Shown here: positions 21,120 to 32,822 of the stretch, one piece after another
How the letters are laid out: every line of letters starts with the position of its first letter
Numbering within the stretch: position 1 is the stretch's first letter
Assembly: GCA_019096155.1 (NCBI GenBank)
Contig: JAHCVI010000001.1
Coordinates: 7,688,001 to 7,752,000 of the forward strand
Direction of reading: 5' to 3'
DNA from: Staphylotrichum longicolle
Lineage: Eukaryota; Ascomycota; Sordariomycetes; Sordariales; Chaetomiaceae
Length of the DNA: 64,000 nt
Notes under the pieces: model-generated
Told to the model about the DNA's origin: nothing
Database searches by the model: none
The model's input: the letters and a program-made list of their open reading frames with translations, nothing else
Translations under genes and position numbers: made by a program

Positions 21120-24100
21120 CTAGCCTTCCACCATTTCTAGGTCTAGCCTTCTAGCTAGCCTATACTCAAGTAGTCGACTAGAGTCCATTAGCTAACCCAG
21201 AACCTGCCGAACAAGCCGAATATTCCTAGGGACCCCTTGAAAAATAGTCTGTAAGTCCCTATATGACCGAATTTGCCGTTGCTCCTACGGCCTCTATAGC
21301 GGTGGGTTGGGGCACTATACCACCAAGTGTTCTACTATTTCCCTGCCCTGGCCATAGGCATAGTAGGGGGTAGGCACCTGTGGGACCTTTACCTGGAATA
21401 GGTAGTCCCGTAGGCCAATATCCCCTATACGGGCCTAGGCTAGTAGGGAGCTCTGGGCCTTCGTAAGGCCGTCGTGCCTCTTTAGGGCTTTGTCGGTAAA
21501 AAGTAGGTTGGGGGTCTTCGTCGGCTATCCTTACCACTGTGGCCCTCTGTGGGCTAGCCGTCTGTTGGGTTCTATGGTCTTCCCAACGGGCCTGCTAAGC
21601 TAGTTCGACCACTTCGTCGGTAGTTAACCTCTGTGGCTCTTCTTCCCTATTTTCCACCGCTGGTCGGCCCACTTTCCTACTGTAATAGTGGCCTGTTTAG
21701 TGGTGTAAGTCGCTGTGGGCCCTGTTGTAGCCTGGGGCTATAGCTCTTCTACGTCCTGAATCTATAGTAGATTCTGTTGCAAGCCTCTATGATCAAGTGG
21801 CCTGGGGTTGTTCGTTCGGCCTCTGGGCTAGCCCCTGTTTGTAGGGACTTGCGCTGTAGCTGGGCCTCGAAGTCGGCTAGCCGTTTGTTGAAATAGAGGT
21901 CCAACAGGGGTACCTAAGCCTCTGTTTCCAAGCATCTAGTAGGGGAGGTCTTGTAGGCCCCTACTACTATATGAAGGCTTTAGTTCTAGGCCTTCGTCAG
22001 GGCCTTCGCTAGGCCCTATGGCTTGTTTGGCCCCCCTGGAGCCGTTGGCTGGTGGAATGTAGAGGCCTTGTAGGCTATAGCACTACGGATACACTTGGTA
22101 TAGACCTCCTAAGCCTTGGATAGGCTGGGGCCCTACGTTTTGGCTGCAATCCTCGATAGAGCGAAATCCTAGGTTTTTAGCTTCCTTTCCACCGCCTGGC
22201 AATGGGGTTTCCAGGATAGCTTCCAGTCAAGCCATACCCCCAAGAACCGGGCCGAGGCCACTGGTTTGACCACACTATAGCCATTGCCCAGTGGGTGGGC
22301 AAGGGCCACAGGTCTGGCCACTGCCTATAGGACTTGTTGAAGTGTATCAATTCACACTTGTGGCCTGCAAAGGCCATACCGCGGGTAGATGCCCACTGTA
22401 GGCAAGTCTTCCAGGCCTTTTCCAGCTGTTAGACGTTGGCTTGGGGGTTCCTCCCGAAGACCAGAAGGTTAGTATCGTCGGCAAAGCCCACTATACTAAC
22501 TAGTGGGTGGTCCTGTTTTAGAGCCTTATATAGCGAAGCTATATAGAGGATAAAGAGGACTGGGGAGAGCGGTGAGCCCTGTGGAACCCCTGCAACCACT
22601 GGAATGTCTTCTGTTTTCTGGCCGTCGAAGTGGAGGGTAGCTACGCGGTTGGTCAACCAAGCCCTCACCCAGACCACTAGCCACTGTGGGAAGCCCTGTT
22701 CCCGGAGAGTGGCCAATAGCCGGGTGTGGTTGACAGTGTCGAAGGCACCCGAAATATCCAACTGTAGAAGGCTAGCCGTGGCTCGTTGCCTCCAAGCCTC
22801 TTGGACCTGGGCCACGACTAACCGAATGGCTAGTTCAGTGGACCGGTGCTCCCGGTTACCCATTTGTTCAGTGGGTAATAGGCCGTAGGCCTCAGCGGCC
22901 CTGGTGACCCTTCGGGCTACCAAGGCCTCTATAACCTTCCCAACCGTTGGTAGGAGGGCTATAGGCCTATAGCCTGCGGGTGCGGTAGGTTTCGGGGGTT
23001 TTTCCAGGCTTCTGTAGAACCACTGTCTTGGCTCTCTTGAACCTGCCTGGGAACCAGCTAAGCCGGAAACAGGCCTCTGTAAGTACGGCCAATACCGTAT
23101 ACAGTGGCTGACCACAAGCCTTTAGTAGGCCAGTAGGTAGAAGGTCCTCGCCTGGGGCCTTCCAGGGGCTGATTCGTGACAGCGTGGCTTCGATATCCTC
23201 TGTAGTGACCTCTACCTCTATATCGAACCCTGGAACCCACTGTTGTAGTAGGTCTGGGTCCTCTATATCAGTAAGATCAGCCACTGGGCTAGGGAAGAAC
23301 TTGGTGGCCAAGGCTTCGGCCTTTTGTTGGTGGGTGGTGAGGTCGTGGCCCTGTGTAGGGTCTTTGAGAGTCGGAAGCTTCGGGGGTCCGGGGGGTTGAA
23401 GCTTCTGCAACGGGCCCATCGTTCCAGTGACCAAAGTAGGTCCGGGTGGTGGGTGGCCTTCTGAACAGTGGCCCTCCAAGCCTTCGTCTTCCCCTGGTTG
23501 ATAGTAGTTTTCAGGCTTGTAAGCTCTGGTTGAGCCTTCGTTTGTTGTACCCCGACGGGGCTACCCTGTGTTGCCTTTCGGCTTCTCTAGCCTGTTGCTG
23601 GGCCTCTTTGACTTCCACTGACCACCAGGGTGAGGCGTAGCCTCTGTTGGGCTTCTTCCGGGGGGTAGCCAGTTCGGCTACCCTCTGAAGCTCTGTAATC
23701 AACTGATCGAAGGCCTGTTGTAGGCCCTGTTGATCCTGGATTCGGGCTTTGAGGCCCTGTGGCCCGGGTCTTGCAGGCCCATTCGGAGTGGTAGGTAGGC
23801 CGCTTCGGCTTCCACGCGGCTCTCCTTCATCAGCTTCCAATTCCAGCCCTCTAGCTGGGCCTGTGGTAGGGGAAGCCCACTGGTATAGACTTCAAGGACC
23901 TGTGGGTAGTGGTCTGACTTCCCCCGGTGCTCTAGGCCATAGTAGGCCGTTGGAAGGCCCATAGTGGCCCAGAAGTGGTCAATCGTTGACGTGCGGCCCC
24001 GTTGGGTCCCCTGGGGCCCTGGTAATTGAGCCCGCCGGGGTTCGAAGGTCCAAGTCCCACTGCTGCCTAGTTCTAGCAGGGCTTCGGCTTCTGGTTGTAC

Positions 24101-24502
24101 CGGTCGTACCGGTCCCACTGTGGGTGGTGAGGTTGAAGTCCCCCGCAAGGACCGTTGGGTAGTAGGTAGGGGTTAAGTCGGGGGGTATTGTCGAAGGGTT
24201 GTAGATAGACCAGAGCTCTAGTCCACTGCTTCCCAGCCCTGGGAACCAGACCCTGCAGTGGTCCTCAGTGGCTTCGTACTCCCACTGCCCGATATTGAAT
24301 TGTCGGCTCACGAATATAGCTGCCCGGCCATTGCAAGTGTGGACCAGGTAGTATTTCGAGCTTCTGGGCAGTAGGTTGACTTGGTGTGACAGTTGATCCA
24401 AGGTTCCTGTATCGCTAGGAGGTCGTACTGGGCCTCCTCTAGCAGGGCCTCAAGCGCCTGCTTATTGCCTTCGGTGTTCCAGAGTAGGATCTTAATTTTC
24501 AT
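21120..24502 (-). pseudogene. LINE B2 ORF2 endonuclease / reverse transcriptase (broken)
   Basis: Reverse transcriptase motifs are in one 228-codon frame (22429-23115): LDISGAFDTVNH, GVPQGSPLSPVLF, FADDTNLLVFG. It ends at a TAA directly after QANV; the next codons, QLEKA and onward, continue in the same frame, which shows a point-mutation stop. Endonuclease motifs AIQEPW and LAGDFNL are present but split by indels. Confidence 0.85.
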
Positions 24503-26003
24503 CGCTTTCCATAGCGGTATCCTCTGGCTGGGTGGTTGGCTGGGTGGTCGGCTGAGTAGTCGGCTGGGTAGTCGGCTGGGTAGTCGGCTGGGTAGTCGGC
24601 TGGGTAGTCGCCTGGGTAGTCGGCTGGGTAGGGCCAAAGGTGATTCGGCCCTGTAAGGGGTCCCTGCCGGCCACTGAGGTCAGTGGTTGCCAACCTCTCT
24701 GTAGCCGGGGCCTCTTGCCCCAACCCTCTGAAAGCCCTCTTCGTCTTCCTGTGGCTGGGGTCTGTGGAAGGTAAAAACTGGCCCTGGCTGGGTAGTGGGT
24801 GGTTCGAAGGCTCGGGGTCGGTTGGTAGGCTTCGCGGGCCTCTTCCTTGGCTTTGATCTTCTGTGGGCACTCCTTGGCCCAGGTAGGGTGCCCTCCACTA
24901 CAACTAGGGCACTTACAGGGCACTTGCCACTGTAAGTAGGGCAAAGAGCCTCTGCGGCCTTGCCCTCCCCGTGGGTCCCGGTACTACACCTGCCACATAG
25001 GGCCTCCTTTCGGCAGTACCGCTGTATATGGCCCCATTTCCAACACTTGAAGCACTGCTTTGGCTCCAAGGCAGCCCAGTAAGGCTCGCAGTCCAGGATC
25101 TGGGCGTTCCAAATCACACCCTGATCACAGGCCTTGCGGGCCTTTTCCTGGCTTTCTAAGGTAACTAATACAGTGGCTCTGGTGAACCCTGGGTTAGTAG
25201 GAAGCCGGAATTTGACCTGGTCAATGGACCGAAGGCCTATGGCCGCACCGAAGGCTTCCTCTATAGTGCCTTGTAAATCGGCCTTGCATAGGCCTTTCAC
25301 AAGGACTGCAAAGGTTCTGCAGGCCTCCTTGGCTTGGTCGCCGAAGGCCTGCTGTAGCCACTGGTTGTTCTTCGTATGCTAGTCCTTAGTAGTGGGGTCA
25401 CTGAACGTAACCACTGTATCACCACTAGGTAGCTTTCGGGCTGCAATGGCTCCCTTCTTGGCCGAGGCTTGGTTGACTGCCTGGACGATTTCGACGGGGG
25501 TTCGTTTGGCTAGGTCGGCTGGCAGGTTGGCTCCCTGGACTAGGATCTCACGGTTGATCCTATGAGGGATGGCCTTCGTGGGCTGGGGGGCTGTGTGGGC
25601 TGGATCAGTGGTGCCGAAGCTGTGGCAGCCACTGTAGCCTACGACTGGCCCTGGGCGACTCGCTGAGTAAGGCCCTGATTAGGGCTTACAGCGGCTCGAA
25701 CAGCCTCTGTAACTACCTTCTGCAGGTGGGTTACAGTGACCACTTCAGTGGGTTGCAGTGGTTCGTCTGCTGCAGGGTCGTAAACAGGGTATAGACCTTC
25801 TTTGCAAGGCCCCGGGCTATACCCTGCTGTTCGGCTGGCACTAAGGCCACCAAGCCGTCGAGGAGCCCTCTGCAGGACTCCTTTCCAGGCCGTGAGGTGG
25901 CTCTGGGGGCCTCTGTAGGCTTGGGTAGGTGCCGGGCAGGGCGTTGAAGTAGGCCCATAACTGGGAGGTTATGGGTGCTAGAAGCAAGGCCAGTAGTCGC
26001 CAT
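24492..26003 (-). pseudogene. LINE B2 ORF1 Gag-like protein (broken)
   Basis: Same protein as B1 ORF1. The C-terminal 150 codons, including CPSCSGGHPTWAKEC, the QPTT array and the natural end ESDEN, are open. Single-base deletions near 24713 and 24945, a deletion near 24820 and the shared TAG stops break the remainder. Confidence 0.85.
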
Positions 26004-26398
26004 TGTTATTTTTGAGGGTTTTATCGATTTTAACGTTTTTAGATTTTCAGGGGTAATTGTTGTTATTGATAGTCGTTGGCCGGGCAACCGAAAGGGTGTA
26101 AACAATGAAAAAAGTGGATCCAAAAAGTGGGGAAAAGTGGGTCGACGACGAGGTGGGTGGCGATATAGGAGTGGTGATGTCAGTGGCGATGTGGTGGCGA
26201 AGTCGTGAGGATTTCTTCGACCGTGGACGCCGCGAAGGCTCTCCCAATTCCTACACCTCCTGCGGCCACGCAGCGGCGCGCGCGCGGCTGCAACAGGTGT
26301 GGGTAGATAGAGCTTTTCGAGAGCTTTCCAACGGTACTATTTTTGGGCCGATTGGACCACTGTCCGTGGTAGGGTCGGCGAAGCAAAAAAGAAGAAAG

Positions 26399-28340
26399 TT
26401 TTTTAGCTACTATAGATCTTTCTAAGTTTACAATAGTAATAGAAAAGGTAGCTTTAGATTAAACGAAAAATAAGTTCTAGTAGCTACTATAGAAGAAGGG
26501 GCTAATATAAACCTTCTCGCTATAGACTATTTTATTACTAAGGTTTTAGAGAAGTTAAGTAAGCTTTTAGATATTAGCTATTAGACTAACGAGCTATTTG
26601 TAAACGTCGCTATATATTTTAGGCGTTTAGGAGACTACCTAAGCTAGGGGTAGGTTAGAGATAGGGTAAAGGAGGAAGAAGACTTCTTAGGATTTTAAAG
26701 AAGGTTAGGAAGGTAGTAAGGAGTCGTTGGAGGAATTAATAGTAAGCGAGGAGGAGTAAGGGGATATAATATTTAATAATAGCTTAGTAGACTTAAAATA
26801 ACCTAAATTATTTCCTCTTTAATAATTTAAATAAAATATAACTATAATTATACCTTAGTTGCTTTCTTTCCGCATACTTTAGCCTTATAAATAGTAATTA
26901 CGGGTCCTTTATCAAGATAAATTTATAGTTCCTAATTATTATCTCTTATTAGAAAACCTACCTATTTAATTAAATAATACCTATTGCCTATAAGACTTTA
27001 ATATCTAAGAATAGCTTCTACCTCCTAGTATTCCCCTTTTATATTAACGTCTATACGTTCGTATAGCTTTTAAACGTCTACTAGTATATTATAGAAAGGT
27101 TCTAGGAGGGAGATATAGAATATATTGTAAATTCGATATCGTTATAGAAGATTAAATTGATAGGCATCTTTTTAATTTCCCTAATAATTCGAAAGGGCCT
27201 AATATATTTATCGGCTAGTTTATTACTTAGTCGGTACTACTTTAGATATTTGATTGATAATAAGACCTAGTTATTTTTATAGAAGATATAGTAAATTCGT
27301 AAATAGTTCGACTATCTTGTAGGATTCGTTAGCGTTTTAAAGACGTTACTTAGCAATTACTCTAACTTTAGTAAGATATAGCGCCTTTTTAGTAGTAGCC
27401 GGAGCTTAAATAGAGGTATCTAATAGCAGGTAGGTAGGATTTTAAAGGTAGAACCTATAAAAGAGGAATATAGGAGTTTAGTAAATAGTAGTATAGATAG
27501 AGTTATTATAGATATATTTAGCGAGACGAAGGTAATATACCTAATCTATTTAGTTATAGCTATAGAAGGCCTAAAGGTAATGTTTAAGAATCTAGTTTTA
27601 ATGTTCTATCTAGCTATCGGTCTAAGGATAGTATATAGTATTAAAGTAGTAGTTAATTTCTAAAAGCGTATATAAAGTAGCCTAAAAGTTACTTATAAAT
27701 AGGCTTCCTCGGTCTAATATAATAATAGAAGGTAATTTAAAGGGCTAGTAGATCTTATTAAAGAAGATTTTAGCGAAGTTACTAATAGTAAGCGTCTTAG
27801 TAATAGCGAGGTAGCGGATATACTTAGTAAACTTATCTATAATTATAAAGATTATATTATAGAGATAGTTAGTTTAGGGATTGAAAAAAGGCGGAAGCCT
27901 AGTAATAAAGTCGATAGTAATATCTACCTATAGGCTTATTAGGACTAGGAAAGTAGCTAGCAAGCTATATAGTTAGTAGTAGTAGGGCTTTTCTAATATA
28001 ATAAGTAGGTCTTATTGAAGATCTAGGCCTAGAGAGTAGTAGAAGGCTCTCTATATCTATTGCCTTATTATATAAGTTGTAAGATATATAGGGAGAGCTA
28101 GGGTATATAGGGAATATACTCTATACTACCCTTTTTACTTTTGATATAGCAGGAGAGTACTTTACGTATATTCTCTATTCGTTTTCTCGGGACTAGGATA
28201 AAACCTCGTAAATAACTAATCTAGGTTTAGCGATAGACCTACTATCTTCGCCTTTTAGATAGTGTTTTAACCACTTATTTGTAGCTCTTCCTATAACTTC
28301 TATAGTAGTATATAGACTAGATCTTCTAGCCTATTATAGA
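26399..28340 (-). mobile_element. RIP-degraded Gypsy integrase/chromodomain fragment (unit 2)
   Basis: Copy of the 12676-14585 block in the same orientation and position relative to the flanking LINE pieces. The sequence is the same apart from small indels; unit 1 is the shorter by several deletions. Same integrase core reading near 27900 on the minus strand. Confidence 0.75.
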
Positions 28341-29652
28341 GATAGATAGATTTTTTATATACCGATATGCCCAAAGGCGTGCTAGTCCTTCTACTTAGCT
28401 ATATATAGAGAAAACTATACTATATAGGCCGGGTAAAAACCTCCGTCTACCCTTCTAAAGCTATAATACGAATCTAATATAAATAATAGAACGGAGGCCC
28501 TAGATTAGCCTCTAGGCCTAGCCTTCTACTATTTCTAGGTCTAGCCTTCTAGCTAGCCTATACTCTAGTAGTCGACTAGAGTCCATTAGCCAATCTAGAA
28601 CCTACCAAATAAGCCGAATATTCCTAGAGACCCTCCGAAAAACAATCTATAGGTCCCTATATAACCGAATTCGCCTTTAATCCTATAGCCTCTCTAGTAA
28701 TAAATCGGGGCACTATACTACCAAGTGCTCTACTATTTCCCTGCCCTAGCTATAGGTATAGTAGGGAGTAGGCACCTATAGGACCTTTACCTAGAATAGA
28801 TAGTCCCGTAGGCCAATATCCCCTATCTAGGCCTAGGCTAATAGGGAGCTCTAGGCCTTTGTAAGGCCGTCGTACCTCTTTAGGGCTTTATCGGTAAAAA
28901 GGAAGGTTAGGGGGTCTTCGTCGGCTATCCTTACTACTATAGCCCTCTATAGGCTAGCCCTCTATAGGCTAGCCCTCTATAGGCTAGCCCTCTATTAGGC
29001 TTTATAATCCTCCTAACGGGCCTACTAAGCTAGTTCGACTACTTCGTTAATAGTCAACCTCTTATAGCTCTTTTTCCCTATTTTCTACCGCTAGCCGGCC
29101 TACTTACCTACTATAATAGTAGCCTTTTTAGTAGGTATAAGTCGCTATAGGTCCTATTGTAGCCTAGGGCTATAGCTCTTCTATTTTCTAAATCTATAGT
29201 AGATTCTATTACAAGCCTCTATAATCAAGTAGCTTGGGGTAGTTCGTTCGACCTCTAGGCTAGGGCCAGCCCCTATTTATAGGGACTTCTACTATAGCCG
29301 GGCCTCGAAGTTGGCTAGCCGTTTATTGAAATAGAGGTCCAACGGGGGTACCTAAGCCTTTATTTCTAAGTACCTACTAGGGGAGGTCTTATAAGCCTTT
29401 ACTACTATACGAAGGCTTTAGTTCTAAGCCTTTATTAGAGCCTTCGTAGGGCCTTATAGCCTGCTTACCCCCTCTAGAGCTATTAGCTAGTGGAATGTAG
29501 AAGCCCTATAGGCTATAGTACTATAGATATATTTGGTATAGACCTCTCGAGCCTTGGATAGGCTAGGGCCCTACATTTTAGCTACAATCCTCGAAAGAGC
29601 AAAATCCTAGGTTTTTAGCTTCCTTTCTACTACCTGGCAATATAGTTTCCAA
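28341..29652 (-). mobile_element. Heavily RIPed 3' fragment of the LINE (unit 2)
   Basis: Copy of the 14586-15848 fragment. It keeps the ggctagccctctata minisatellite in four tandem units (about 28941-28995); unit 1 has fewer and unit 3 has five. Confidence 0.85.
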
Positions 29653-30034
29653 TGCCCCGACCCACCGCTACAGAGGCCGTGGGAGCAATGGCAAATTCGG
29701 TCACATAGGGACCTACAGACTGTTTTTCGGGGGTCCCTGGGAATATTAGGCTTGTTCGGCAGGTTCTAGGTTGGCTAATGGACTCTGGTCGGCTACTAGA
29801 GTATAGGCTAGCTAGAAGGCTAGACCTAGAAATGGTAGAAGGCTAGGCCCAGAGGCTAACACAGCGCCTCCGTTCTATTGTATTGCATTGGATTCGCATT
29901 GTGGCTTCAGAAGGGGGACGGAGGTTTTTACCCGGCCTATACGGTACGGTTTCCTCTGTACATAGCTAAGTAGAAGGACCGGCACGCCTTTGGGCATATC
30001 GGTGTATGAAAATCTATCTATCTATCTATCTATA
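29653..30034 (+). mobile_element. Short unRIPed 3' LINE fragment with (TCTA)n tail (unit 2)
   Basis: Same 5'-truncated insertion as at 15849-16226, with the same junctions on both sides, so it was copied along with its surroundings. Confidence 0.88.
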
Positions 30035-30408
30035 GTAGCTACTCCCTATTTATATATACTAAATACCTTAATATCACTATCTATTATATCTAGTAACTAG
30101 CTTTAAAAATAACGTAGAACGAACGTATAACCTACTTCCTCTAAGCTTAGGCAAAACCCTATAATCTTATCTTTACTATAAGTTTTAATACAAAGAGTAG
30201 TATCGAGGGTATATATCAACTAGTTTCTAAAGTCGATAGTAATTTCCTTTAACTCCTTTAACTATCGGCTCGTTAATAGTATATAAAAAGCTAAGACTAA
30301 GTAATTTATAGTCTTACTAGCGGTAGGAAATTTAATACTATTGTAAGCTACTATAAACCTCTTAGTATATAGGATAATAAAAGGATAAATCTATCTTTCG
30401 TTAACGTA
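30035..30408 (-). mobile_element. RIP-degraded Gypsy-like fragment, probable gag (unit 2)
   Basis: Copy of 16227-16600, ending in the TA (30407-30408) used by the pogo-like element. Confidence 0.45.
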
Positions 30409-32251
30409 GTCCACATGCGAAAGTCCCACACGGCGAAAGTCCCACGAAATCATACCATCGCAACAAAATCCACATTAATTCTACTTAGCTAGCTCAAAAC
30501 AAATAAAACTACTCGGAATCGTCTTCCTCAGACGTTTCTACAACTATCTGACATGTACGCGCATTGTGGCCTGGTTCGCCGCAGTTGCCACAACGCCGCG
30601 CACGCGTCTCGACCCTTGGCTTCCGACCACTACCCGCCTGTGTTTCCTCCTTGATCTGCACCTCAACGTCTCTCTCTCCCTGTAAATCCTGTGCGTTCTG
30701 TACAGAAAGCGATCCTCCTTTTCGGAGCCGTTGTTTCTTAGCTCTCCGACGCTTGCTAAGTGCCTCATTTGCTGCTCGGAGGCTCTGGATCTCTGCCTTC
30801 AACAATGCCAACTGATGCATGACCCTAGACGTCCCTTTCGCAAACATATCGACCGCCCTCAAAATCTCAGTTGGAGAGCTATTTTGATGCCGAGCAATTC
30901 GATTCTTAATGAGGGTGGACTGCGAGGAGGCTTCGATTGGGTTGTTCGGGGTCTTGGAAACCCAGGCGTGCGCACTACCGGGCCGCGAGTTCGAGGGCGT
31001 TGGCGTCTTTAGACGGATGTCGAGCTGGGAGATCACCTTCTCGGGGTCAAAAGGAACAATTCCAGCACCTCGAAAACCTCCTTGAATATTTTCGGGGTTA
31101 GGGCGGCCTGGAAAGCAGCGTAGAACGCGGGAAGAAGTCCTCCTTGGTGATGTGGTAATAGTTGCCCGCATCATCCCCTCGATCTGCTTGCCGTATGCCG
31201 TCTTGAGCGGGCTAAAACATCCAACATCGAGCGGCTGGAGAATGTGAGACGAGTGGGGAGGTATGTAGAGCGTAATGATATTGTTCTCCTTGTAGTAGAG
31301 CTCGAAGTCGGTCGAGTGGTGGCTGTCGTGGCCGTCGAGGATAAGGAGGCGATGAACCCCGACTGTTCGAGCTTTGGTATGCTTGTCGAAGTGCTGAATC
31401 CATTCTAGGCCTCTCTCGTTGGTTGTCCAACCGTTTTCGGATGTCGCAATGACCCAGTCGTTCGGCAATGGGCTGTTCTCGTACCAAGAGGAGAGGTGAT
31501 ACCTGCCCTTGACGATGATAAACGGCGGGATCGCCCAGCCAGTCGCATTGACGCCCTGAATCACCGTTGCCCATTCACGATTGCCAGGCTGCTTCAACTT
31601 TGCCCTGCCACGCCGTTCGGAGCTTGTAACAACCATTGCAGTCGAGATGACGCCCATCTGAAACCCGGTCTCGTCGAAGTTGTAGATGTCGGCCTCCTGG
31701 ATGCCGTACTTCGCGATTGTGTTCCGCACAAGCGCAAACCAACCGCGAATAATCTCCGGATCTTCGCATTGGCCCTCTGGTAGTCGTATTTCCGATTGAA
31801 ACGCGTGGTGAGCTCCGGGTGCCGTTTGACGAAGGTTGAAGCCCAATTGACTCCGACGCGTCGCGCGTCGCGTTCGGCAAGTAGTCGGTTGGCCATATCT
31901 TCCACACTAGACAAGCGGGGAGGAAATCCTTTAGAATCTAGGTCGAGGATATACTGAACAATGACCGATTCCTCTAGGTCAGTTAGTTTCCGTGAGTTGG
32001 CTGGAATGTCGCGTCGCGATTGCTGACCGCGTCGACGTCGACTGAGCTTCTCGTGATTAACGGAATAGATCTTTGCTGCAGCTCTTAGGCTTAGCTTTGG
32101 GTCATTTTCTATTGCCTGGAGGGCCAAGTGCACTCGGGTTTCGTCGTTTTGTTGAGGCATATCGCGTTGCAAAGGAAAGCCTAAAAGAAGGTAGAAGACG
32201 TGGAGGTGCAATGTTGGGACTTTCGCCCGTGTGGGACTTTCGCATGTGGAC
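30409..32251 (-). mobile_element. Pogo/Fot1-type DNA transposon, copy 2
   Basis: A 1843-bp copy of the 16601-18449 element at the same site in the second array unit, with the same terminal repeats and TA duplications (30407-30408 and 32252-32253). Differences from copy 1 that I could find by eye are small indels only, no clear substitution. Confidence 0.95.
30509..32160 (-). pseudogene. Pogo-like DDE transposase, copy 2 (one frameshift)
   Basis: Start at the ATG at 32160. The frame breaks once, near 31770, where copy 1 has ttgggccc and this copy ttggccc. From there 433 codons are open to the stop at 30509, covering all three catalytic blocks and the C-terminal CCHC knuckle. If the one-base difference is a sequencing error, this locus encodes a complete transposase of about 550 residues. 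Confidence 0.88.
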
Positions 32252-32253
32252 TA

Positions 32254-32822
32254 CGTTAATAGGTAAATAGTATATAAATAGTAAACTAAACTTATAGGAG
32301 GATATAGATAGGAACCCTCCGTATAAGACTTATAACAATAGCTGGCTTATTAATTATAGCAATCTAAGAGATTGTTAAAGTTTCCCCTTTTAATACTCTA
32401 AACTATATAACAAAAGTAGTTCGAGCAACTACTAAATAGTTAATAAATAACTACTATTACCCTACTAAAGCTATACTTATATAATAATATAACGTGATCC
32501 GCTAGTTAAAGAGACTAGGTTAAGAATAGAAGGCTAAAGCAGAAGGTCGGTAGGTAATATAGATAGAACCTCTAAGGAATACTACTACTAGATAGCTTAG
32601 GAGTAATATCTTTGCTACTAGTTCTACTACTATTAGTTCTATTACTACTACTAGCGCTACTACTACTAGTATTACTACTATTACCTAAATTATTATTATT
32701 CTCTTTAGTATAAGGCTTCTTTTTCTATAATTATAGTAAGTAGTGCCTAAGTAAAATATAAATAACTATTTATATCTATAATGTACTTTATAAGCGAATG
32801 GTTAGTATAAACGAATGGAGAC
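32254..32822 (-). mobile_element. RIP-degraded Gypsy-like fragment, probable leader and gag start (unit 2)
   Basis: Copy of 18452-19018, with the same Ser/Asn-coding triplet-rich stretch near 32590-32690. Confidence 0.4.

Larger units (their letters stand above)
20940..26398 (-). mobile_element. LINE copy B2: near full-length Tad1-like retrotransposon
   Basis: Same organisation as B1, with 5' end at 26398 and GATA tail at 20940. The 5' 4.2 kb (22180-26398) is nearly identical to B1 apart from small indels. The 3' 1.2 kb (20940-22175) carries extra C-to-T and G-to-A changes relative to B1. ORF1 runs from 26003 to the TAA at 24492, ORF2 from 24502 to the TAG at 21120. Confidence 0.92.
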
